32,502 nucleotides of DNA from Phycisphaeraceae bacterium (GTDB taxonomy: Bacteria > Planctomycetota > Phycisphaerae > Phycisphaerales > Phycisphaeraceae), in contig JAJDCW010000127.1 in NCBI GenBank assembly GCA_029260635.1, positions 1-32,502 of the forward strand, read 5' to 3'. Made by a program: the position numbers and the translations under genes. Every line of letters starts with the position of its first letter. The stretch's first letter is position 1. Positions 9,287 through 16,718 of the stretch are shown piece after piece. Under the pieces are notes generated by a model that worked only from the letters and a program-made list of their open reading frames with translations, made no database searches and was not told the DNA's origin.

Positions 9287-10489
9287 CTACTCGACTTTCT
9301 CGATAGCCATCGCGATCCCCTGGCCGACGCCGATACACATGGTGCACAGCGCACGCTTGCCCTCGCCTCGGCGCAGCTGGTCCATCGCGGTGATGGCCAA
9401 ACGTGCCCCACTCATCCCAAGCGGGTGGCCCAACGCGATCGCGCCGCCACGTTTATTCATGCGGGGGTCGTCGTCCGGCAACCCCAACTCGCGGGTGCAC
9501 GTCAACGCCTGCACCGCGAAGGCTTCGTTTAGCTCAATGATGTCGAAGTCGTCGAGCGTCATATTGAGCCGGGCAAGCAGCTTGTTCGTGGCCGGCACGG
9601 GGCCGATGCCCATGACGCGCGGGGGCACGCCTGCGACGGCCATGCCGACGACGCGTGCGACAGGTGTCAGGCCGTGGCGTTTTGCGCCGGCCTCGGAAGC
9701 GATCAGCAGCGCGGCGGCACCGTCGTTGATGCCCGAAGCGTTGCCGGCGGTCACGGTCCCGCCGGGGATCAGCGGCTTGAGTGTGGCGAGTTTTTCCAGC
9801 ACAGTTTCGCGCGGCTGCTCGTCCTTATCGACGATGATCGGATCTTTCTTCCGCTGCGGCACGGTAACAGGACAGATCTCACCGGCGAGTCGGCCGTCGG
9901 CCTGAGCGGCGGCGGCTTTGGACTGACTCCAGAACGCGAATTGGTCCTGGTCCTCACGGCTGACGTTGAATTCTTCATAAAGGTTCTCCGCCGTCTCGGT
10001 CATCGTCTCGGTGCCGTACTGATCATCCAGCTTGGGGTTCTTGAACCGCCAGCCCATGGTCGTGTCTTCCAGGACCTGCTGCCGGCCGAAGGCGTGCTCG
10101 GGCTTGCCCATGACGAAAGGTGCACGCGACATACTCTCAACACCGCCTGCGATCATCAGGTTGCCCTCGCCGATGCGTATCGCAGCGGCGCAGTTGCCGA
10201 TCGCGTTAAGCCCTGAGGCGCAGAGCCGGTTGACCGTGCTGGCGGGGACTTCCGGGGGCAGGCCCGCCAGCAGGCTGCTCATGCGCGCGACGTTGCGGTT
10301 GTCTTCGCCCGCCTGATTTGCGCAGCCCAGCACGACGTCGTCCAATTCCGCCCAGTCTAGCTTGGGATAACGATCCATCAGCGCGCGGATCGGGATGGCC
10401 GCCAAGTCGTCCGCGCGGACGGACGAGAGGCTGCCGCCGTATCGTCCGACGGGTGTTCGCAGGCCGTCACATATATAGACTTCGGTCAT
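9287..10489 (-). CDS. pcaF: Acetyl-CoA C-acyltransferase / 3-oxoadipyl-CoA thiolase-like
   Basis: MTEVYICDGLRTPVGRYGGSLSSVRADDLAAIPIRAL, VNRLCASGLNAIGNCAAAIRIGEGNLMIAGGVESMSRAPFVM, NKRGGAIALGHPLGMSGARL. PcaF-like, but substrate is not proven. Confidence 0.9.
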   Translation of the reverse strand: MTEVYICDGLRTPVGRYGGSLSSVRADDLAAIPIRALMDRYPKLDWAELDDVVLGCANQAGEDNRNVARMSSLLAGLPPEVPASTVNRLCASGLNAIGNCAAAIRIGEGNLMIAGGVESMSRAPFVMGKPEHAFGRQQVLEDTTMGWRFKNPKLDDQYGTETMTETAENLYEEFNVSREDQDQFAFWSQSKAAAAQADGRLAGEICPVTVPQRKKDPIIVDKDEQPRETVLEKLATLKPLIPGGTVTAGNASGINDGAAALLIASEAGAKRHGLTPVARVVGMAVAGVPPRVMGIGPVPATNKLLARLNMTLDDFDIIELNEAFAVQALTCTRELGLPDDDPRMNKRGGAIALGHPLGMSGARLAITAMDQLRRGEGKRALCTMCIGVGQGIAMAIEKVE

Positions 10490-10519
10490 GGGTAGTATCT
10501 CTTGATTCATTCGGCTCGA

Positions 10520-11185
10520 TCATGCACCGTCGGTTGGGGGAATGTCCGGGGGCAGGACCTGGGCACCGGTCTTGTTCTTTACATCGTCAAACGACACGCC
10601 GGGCGCTAACTCGATTAATCGAAAACCTTCCGGGGTGATGTCGATCACCGCCAGGTCGGTGTAGACCCGCGACACGACACCAACCCCGGTCAAGGGGTAG
10701 GTGCAGCGTTCCACCAGTTTAGGTTCGCCGGTCTTGGTGATGTGCTGCGTGACAACGAAGATCTGCTTGACGCCCTGGACCAGGTCCATCGCGCCGCCCA
10801 CAGCGGGGATGGCTCCGGGCTCACCGGTGGACCAGTTGGCGATATCGCCGTTGGCCGCGACCTGCATGGTGCCCAGCACGCAGACGTCCAGGTGGCCGCC
10901 GCGGATCATGCTGAAGCTGTCGGCGTGGTGGAAGTAGGCCGCACCCGGCACGGCGGTGACGTATTTCTTCCCCGCATTCATCAGGTCCAGGTCACGCTCG
11001 TTTTCACTTGGTGGCGGGCCCATACCCAGCAGGCCGTTCTCCGTGTGATAGATAAACTCACGCCCCTCGGGGACGAATTTCGCGACCAGCTCGGGGATGC
11101 CGATCCCGAGGTTGACGTACGAGCCGTTGGGGATGTCCTGCGCGGTGCGGGCCGCGATCTGTTCTCTTGTCCATCCGGTGGTCAT
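10520..11185 (-). CDS. 3-oxoacid CoA-transferase subunit B
   Basis: MTTGWTREQIAARTAQDIPNGSYVNLGIGIPELVAKFVPEGREFIYHTENGLLGMGPPP; SENERDLDLMNAGKKYVT. ATG at 11185 overlaps the end of subunit A. Confidence 0.93.
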   Translation of the reverse strand: MTTGWTREQIAARTAQDIPNGSYVNLGIGIPELVAKFVPEGREFIYHTENGLLGMGPPPSENERDLDLMNAGKKYVTAVPGAAYFHHADSFSMIRGGHLDVCVLGTMQVAANGDIANWSTGEPGAIPAVGGAMDLVQGVKQIFVVTQHITKTGEPKLVERCTYPLTGVGVVSRVYTDLAVIDITPEGFRLIELAPGVSFDDVKNKTGAQVLPPDIPPTDGA

Positions 11186-11892
11186 GGGTAACACCGCCCT
11201 TCCGCGATCAGGGTGTCTTCGTGTACCGGTTCGGGGACGTGGATAACACGGTTGACAAAGATACCTGGGGTGACGACGTGTTCGGGGTCGATGCCACCGC
11301 GATCGACCAGCCGACCTACCTGCACGATCGTGGTGGTGGCGGCCATGCACATCAGCGGGCTGAAATTACGGGCCGTCTTGTTGTAGGTCAGGTTGCCTAA
11401 CGGGTCGGCGGTGTCGCACTTGACCAGAGCGTATTCAGCCTTGAGCCAGCGTTCTAAGACGAACGTGCGCCCATCGAATTCACGTTGCTCCTTGCCCTCC
11501 GCCAAGACGGTTCCGACGGTGGTCGGGGTGTAGAACGCGGGGATGCCGGCCCCGGCGGCGCGGATGCGTTCGGCGAGCGTGCCCTGGGGGACCAGGTCTA
11601 ATTCGATCTTACCTGCCTTGTAATACTCCGGGAAGACTTTGGACTGGCTGGAACGCGGGAACGAGCAGATCATCTTGCGGACCTGCCCGTTGCCGATGAG
11701 CGCAGCCAGGCCGACTTCGCCGTTGCCCGTGTTGTTGTTAATGACGGTCAGGTTTTTCGCACCGTGGTCAATCAGCGCATGGATCAACTCGATCGGGCTG
11801 CCCGACGCGCCGAAACCGCCGAGCATCACCGTCGCACCGTCCGGGATGTCTGCCACCGCCTGCGCAACGGATGGGCACACCTTATTAATCAC
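11182..11892 (-). CDS. 3-oxoacid CoA-transferase subunit A
   Basis: DGATVMLGGFGASGSPIELIHALIDHGAKNLTVINNNTGNGEVGLAALIGNGQVRKMICSFPRS; TYNKTARNFSPLMCMAATTTIVQV. Confidence 0.93.
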   Translation of the reverse strand: MINKVCPSVAQAVADIPDGATVMLGGFGASGSPIELIHALIDHGAKNLTVINNNTGNGEVGLAALIGNGQVRKMICSFPRSSQSKVFPEYYKAGKIELDLVPQGTLAERIRAAGAGIPAFYTPTTVGTVLAEGKEQREFDGRTFVLERWLKAEYALVKCDTADPLGNLTYNKTARNFSPLMCMAATTTIVQVGRLVDRGGIDPEHVVTPGIFVNRVIHVPEPVHEDTLIAEGRCYP

Positions 11893-11913
11893 CTGCGGTC
11901 ACTCCGTTGGCTG

Positions 11914-12750
11914 TTATTGAAAAAACGTCTCGGTCGATTCCCATAATGACTCTATTCGGTCGATCCGCTCGGTGGCCTTGTCTTTAAGCTCACGCGCGAT
12001 CTTCGAGACCAACAGCTCGGCGATCGCCACCACGGGGACGGAGCTGTCGAACGGGCCGACGGCGGGCACGGCGATCTCGCACCAGGCATCGGCAAGCTCG
12101 ACGAGCGGCGACAAAGGGCCGTCGGTTATGGCGACGACATCGACGCCGGCCTCAGACAGCAGGCGGGTCGCATTCACAACGAAACGGCGGTAGCGGTAGA
12201 AATCGAAGACAACGGCGGTATCGTCTGGCCCGGCGTTGCTCAGTTCATTACCGATGGAGCGGTCGTCCAGCAGGTGGACATCGGGGCGGATCATCGACAA
12301 CCCGCTGTGGAAGGCGATAGCACCAGCACGCGAGGTCTCGCCGGAAAGGACCCAGACGTGGTTGGCCTCCACGACCGGATTCACCAGCCGGTTAATGTCC
12401 TGCCCCTGAACGACCTCGAAGACGGAATCGATGGCTTTATTGATGGCCTGACGGGCCGACGTATCTGTTTTTTCACCTCCCCGGATGCGCTCGCTCGGCC
12501 GGACGAGTTGGCGGGAAACCTCAGTTTGTACCTGGCTTTGCAGCTCGGTGTAGCCTTGAAAACCCAGCTTGTGGGCGAACCTCACGACAGAGGGCCGGCT
12601 GGTCCCGACGCGGTCGGCCAAGTCGGAAACCGTCCCGAACGCCAGCAACGTAGGCTCGGCCAGGACGGCTTCGGCGATCCGTCGGTCGGTTGGCGTCAGC
12701 TCGGCACCGGCGGAGGCCACTAACTCAGTCAGTGTGGAGGGCGATTTCAT
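11914..12750 (-). CDS. RpiR/MurR-family transcriptional regulator (HTH + SIS)
   Basis: N-terminal HTH: LTPTDRRIAEAVLAEPTLLAFGTVSDLADRVGTSRPSVVRFAHKLGFQGYTELQ; C-terminal SIS-like segment. Confidence 0.88.
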   Translation of the reverse strand: MKSPSTLTELVASAGAELTPTDRRIAEAVLAEPTLLAFGTVSDLADRVGTSRPSVVRFAHKLGFQGYTELQSQVQTEVSRQLVRPSERIRGGEKTDTSARQAINKAIDSVFEVVQGQDINRLVNPVVEANHVWVLSGETSRAGAIAFHSGLSMIRPDVHLLDDRSIGNELSNAGPDDTAVVFDFYRYRRFVVNATRLLSEAGVDVVAITDGPLSPLVELADAWCEIAVPAVGPFDSSVPVVAIAELLVSKIARELKDKATERIDRIESLWESTETFFQ

Positions 12751-12753
12751 GGC

Positions 12754-12799
12754 TGTACAGTATGTTACACTATTGATTTGTATTGTTCAATATGTTACA
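12754..12799. promoter_or_regulatory. Two near-identical 16-bp motifs, candidate operators
   Basis: TGTACAGTATGTTACA (12754-12769) and TGTTCAATATGTTACA (12784-12799), 14/16 identical, 30 bp start-to-start, between the divergent rpiR-like and kamA-like genes. Site 1 is TGTA-N8-TACA. Confidence 0.55.
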
Positions 12800-12854
12800 G
12801 TCTTATTTGTATGGGAAGTTATGTCGAAATAATCAGGTAGAAACGAGGTGCGAC

Positions 12855-14321
12855 ATGGTCAGCTCAGACGGTTACGAAATGACGGCTCGCCAGCGGGCTT
12901 TTCTGGACTCCATCGAGAACGCCCGATACGAACGGGAGATCATCAACGGCCTGAAGCCGTTCTTCAGCAATCACGTCCCGGATGATATGAAGGGCTTCTA
13001 CTCCGCGCAGGAACTTGAAGTCCTCAAGTCCCTCAGCGGCACCGACCGAGACGTCGAAGCCCGCATGCCCGTGAAGGTGACACGGCATTACTTCGACCTG
13101 GCACGGCAGAGCGCATCGCTACAGACTCTGGTTAAAGCCAACCCCGACGAGACGCTGAACCTGGTGGGGTCGGAAGACCCCGGCCATCAGATGGACTTCT
13201 CGCCGGTCGAGGGGCTGCTCCATAAGTACGAGATGGGGCTGCTGTACACCATCTCCACATGCTCATCACACTGCCGGTTCTGCTACCGCGAGGAATTGAT
13301 CGCACGCAAAGATATCGAGCGTCAGGACGGGACGGTTGCCAAGAAGGGTCTGGCCAAGATCAAGGACGTGGTCGCCTACATCAAGTCACACAACAAGAAG
13401 GTAGAAGACAACGGCGGGCTACATCCGACGACCGGGCGGGAGAAACTGCGCGAGATCCTGATGTCCGGCGGCGACGCGATGATGCTCTCCAATAAGAACA
13501 TCGGCGAGTGGCTTTCGTCGCTGGCCGAGGCGGGCGTCGAGGCGATCCGTATGGGCACCAAGGAGATGGCCTTCTACCCCAAGCGGTTTGATGCGACCTT
13601 CCTGTCGATGCTCGACAACTTCCACAAGACCTACCCCGACGTCAGCCTTCGGCTGATGGTCCACTTCAACCACCCCGACGAGTTCCTCCAGAAAGCTCCG
13701 GATGGCGAATACCTGACCAACCCCAACGGCTCGCTGATGTGGCACGAAGACACGCAACGGGCGATGGAGGGCGTCGTTCAGCGTGGCTGGATGCATGTCG
13801 AGAATCAGGCACCGATCATCAAGGGCATCAACGACAACGCCGAGGCACTCCGCATCCTCCAGCGGTCGCTGTACCACAAGGGCATCAACAACCACTACTA
13901 CTTCTGCGGCCGGGATATCGTCGCCTATAAGGCTTTTAACGTGCCGATCGAGACGGCTTGGAACCTGCTGAACGAGTCACAGAAGGGTTTGTCCGGCGTT
14001 GAGGCCCATGCCCGGCTGTCCATCACCCACTACAAGGGCAAGACGGAGGTTGCGGCGGTCACCAGCAAGCCGATCCCCGGCGTGAAGCACGCGGAGAACG
14101 GCGTGCTGATCTTCAAGAACCTGCGCAACGCATTGGACGCCCCGGACCGCGGCAAGACCTGCATCGTGGGACGCAACCCCGAGGCGATCTGGTTCAACGA
14201 CTACGAGGACCGGATCATCTGCGACGAGGTCGGTCTGTTCGACTACAAGCGGGTCGACAACAAACTCCTTAAATGCGACGGGCACTCCCTGAACGTTGTG
14301 CAGCCTACGGGATGCCCTTAA
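12855..14321 (+). CDS. KamA-family radical SAM aminomutase-like protein (lysine/glutamate 2,3-aminomutase family)
   Basis: CSSHCRFCYRE (CxxxCxxC radical SAM cluster motif) in a KamA context (KYEMGLLYTISTCSSHCRFCYR; ILMSGGDAMMLSNKNIGEWLSSL; NHPDEF; IIKGINDNAEALRILQRSLY). Start at ATG 12855 (MVSSDGYEMTARQRAF). Confidence 0.85.
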   Translation: MVSSDGYEMTARQRAFLDSIENARYEREIINGLKPFFSNHVPDDMKGFYSAQELEVLKSLSGTDRDVEARMPVKVTRHYFDLARQSASLQTLVKANPDETLNLVGSEDPGHQMDFSPVEGLLHKYEMGLLYTISTCSSHCRFCYREELIARKDIERQDGTVAKKGLAKIKDVVAYIKSHNKKVEDNGGLHPTTGREKLREILMSGGDAMMLSNKNIGEWLSSLAEAGVEAIRMGTKEMAFYPKRFDATFLSMLDNFHKTYPDVSLRLMVHFNHPDEFLQKAPDGEYLTNPNGSLMWHEDTQRAMEGVVQRGWMHVENQAPIIKGINDNAEALRILQRSLYHKGINNHYYFCGRDIVAYKAFNVPIETAWNLLNESQKGLSGVEAHARLSITHYKGKTEVAAVTSKPIPGVKHAENGVLIFKNLRNALDAPDRGKTCIVGRNPEAIWFNDYEDRIICDEVGLFDYKRVDNKLLKCDGHSLNVVQPTGCP

Positions 14322-14374
14322 GCTGACGCCGTCGGCCTAACACAGTCGCCTCAATCATAACCGGAGACCGGATC

Positions 14375-16060
14375 ATGCGTGTCCGCTTTGGCGTCCTGGC
14401 TGTTTTGTCATTTCTGTTGATAGCCCCCCCCTGCTCGGTTGCGGAAAGCACCCGATCCGATCGGATGGTCGGGTTTCATATCGATATGAACATGGCCCAG
14501 TACCGGGCGGACTACCTCAAGCGTTGGCTGACGGAGTTGGCGGGCCGGGGCTTCAACACGATCATCTGGGAACTGGAGGATGGCGTTGAATGGCAGACCG
14601 TCCCGGAGGCGCGTCAGCCCGACGCGTTGACCAAGGCACAGTTCCGGGACGTTCTGGACCATGCACGAGAACTTGGGCTTGAAAACATCCCACTATTGCA
14701 GACGCTGGGACACGCTGAGTATGTCCTGGTCCATGAGCGTTACGCGCATCTTAAGGCCAACCCCGAGGACATCCGGCAGTACGACCCGCTTCACCCGGAG
14801 GTGCTGCCGCTGCTAAAGGCGTGGATCGAAGAGTATCTGGACCTGTTCGGCGAGGTCCGTTATTTCCACATCGGCGCGGATGAGGCCCGGCAGCTTGAGT
14901 TCGTCGCGCAAAGTGACCGAAACGTTGAGGGGCTGAGTGTTTCGCAGATATTCATGCGGCATGTCAATGCGGTGTCACAGCCACTGCTAAACAGGGGGAT
15001 CACGCCGATCATCTGGGCCGACATGGTGCTGCACCACCACGAGGCGATCGATGAGTTGTCGCGAGACATCATGCTCTTCGACTGGATGTACGACATCTGG
15101 CGGGGCAATGGGAAGGTGTATCTCTGGGGCGAAAACCGTGGGCTGCGGACGAAGGCGGAACTGACGCCGGGGAACCTGGAACTCTTTGGCAAGTACTTTT
15201 TCCCCGAGGGTGACGGCCCGGATATACAGCCCGAGACTTTCTACTCGGCAGACTTCATGGCCGACAAGGGCTTCGCAGTGGTGACATGTCCGGCTTCCAG
15301 CAGTTACGGCGACAACGTCTTTACGCCCCGACACGAAAGGCACCTGCGTAACACCTGGGACTCGACCGAAAAAGGACTGACGGGGTCGCGCTTAAGAGGC
15401 GCGGTGCTGACCAGTTGGTCCGTCCACCTGCACCCGTGGGAATTGCAGCACGCGCATATCGCAGCAACGGGCTACTTGTCAACGCATCACGGCTCCACGA
15501 TGGATGAATTCCGTTCCTGGTATGTGAATGATACTTTTGGACTTGCTGACGCACGGTTCTGGGAGGCGGCCGAGCTTCTGTCTGAACCGTGCCTTTTCAC
15601 TTACACAAGCTCGCTGGGTTATGGCAAGGCCTGCCTGCCCGTTCCGAAGGACCATGTCGCCGTCACCATCCAAAAGATAAAAGACGAGGGTCGACTCGAT
15701 GCCGAGATTGTGAAGGCCCGACAGCGAATCAATGATTACAACCGTGGCCTGACCTTGTTCAGAGCATTAAGTAAAGAAGTCTCCCGTAATCAAGAACTCA
15801 TAACGACCTGGGAACTGGCTGCAAGCATGTTGATAAACCGTGCCCGCGCGACAGAACTGGTCTTACTTAGTATGCAAAATGACGACAAAGATGCTACGAA
15901 CACCGAAACTGCGGCGGATATCCTCGCCGAGATGCGTACGCTGCGTGATGATTACCAGGCTCTTTACACGCCGATGATCCGTCCCGCGCGTCGTGCACAG
16001 ATGATCGGTTACATGTTCGATGGCATCGAAACAGAGTTGGCCCGCCTCGCCGATCAGTAG
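14375..16060 (+). CDS. GH20-like beta-N-acetylhexosaminidase, probably exported
   Basis: Signal peptide MRVRFGVLAVLSFLLIAPPCSVAES; GFNTIIWELEDGVEW, IPLLQTLGHAEYVL, RYFHIGADEARQL (GH20-type H-x-G-A/G-D-E). Confidence 0.8.
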   Translation: MRVRFGVLAVLSFLLIAPPCSVAESTRSDRMVGFHIDMNMAQYRADYLKRWLTELAGRGFNTIIWELEDGVEWQTVPEARQPDALTKAQFRDVLDHARELGLENIPLLQTLGHAEYVLVHERYAHLKANPEDIRQYDPLHPEVLPLLKAWIEEYLDLFGEVRYFHIGADEARQLEFVAQSDRNVEGLSVSQIFMRHVNAVSQPLLNRGITPIIWADMVLHHHEAIDELSRDIMLFDWMYDIWRGNGKVYLWGENRGLRTKAELTPGNLELFGKYFFPEGDGPDIQPETFYSADFMADKGFAVVTCPASSSYGDNVFTPRHERHLRNTWDSTEKGLTGSRLRGAVLTSWSVHLHPWELQHAHIAATGYLSTHHGSTMDEFRSWYVNDTFGLADARFWEAAELLSEPCLFTYTSSLGYGKACLPVPKDHVAVTIQKIKDEGRLDAEIVKARQRINDYNRGLTLFRALSKEVSRNQELITTWELAASMLINRARATELVLLSMQNDDKDATNTETAADILAEMRTLRDDYQALYTPMIRPARRAQMIGYMFDGIETELARLADQ

Positions 16061-16070
16061 CGTGCGGTGC

Positions 16071-16691
16071 TCAGGTGAGGTTACGATAATCCTGCGGCGT
16101 GTTGATGTTACGCACGACCGCTGATGAAGCGATTTCAACGGCAACGACAGCCTGTGAGTGCTGGTTAGGGAGTTCGCGAAGTCCGGTATCGCATGCGCCG
16201 GACATGATGAACGGGATGTAAGAAGCGGGGAAGATCATAGGGTGGCCGGTCTTGCCGTTGTGGGCGGCGATGATGATTTTATTGGGGGTATCCAGGAAGG
16301 CTTTGCAGCACTGTTGGATGTCCCCGGTACGTAGGCCGGGCTGGTCGCCGGGGCAGATGAGGATACCGGTATGGGGATCAAGTTCATATCGTTTTTGTAA
16401 GTCTGTAATGCCCAGCCTCACCGAGTCGATCATCTCGGCGTCCGGTTCATCGTTGAGTACGACGCCGACACCTGAAATAGATAAGTCTAGTGTCGAAGCG
16501 ACAAGGCTGTTGGTAACGACGATGGTTGAAGTAACCTGCTCACACGCGACGATCGGCTCGATCACCGCCTGCAACATCGGCTGGCCGTCTACATCTAGCA
16601 GTTGCTTCGGCTGACCCATGCGCGAGGATCGACCGGCGGCGGGGACGACGGCAAACAGACTCCCCTGCGTGTTGATCGGCTGGGAGGTCAT
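16071..16691 (-). CDS. MocA/YgfJ-like nucleotidyltransferase (molybdenum hydroxylase cofactor maturation)
   Basis: LFAVVPAAGRSSRMGQPKQLLDVDGQPMLQAVIEPIV; LICPGDQPGLRT; NGKTGHPMIFP. Adjacent to the molybdenum hydroxylase gene. Confidence 0.85.
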   Translation of the reverse strand: MTSQPINTQGSLFAVVPAAGRSSRMGQPKQLLDVDGQPMLQAVIEPIVACEQVTSTIVVTNSLVASTLDLSISGVGVVLNDEPDAEMIDSVRLGITDLQKRYELDPHTGILICPGDQPGLRTGDIQQCCKAFLDTPNKIIIAAHNGKTGHPMIFPASYIPFIMSGACDTGLRELPNQHSQAVVAVEIASSAVVRNINTPQDYRNLT

Positions 16692-16718
16692 AGGCCCTGC
16701 CCGGTAAGGTTGATCGGG

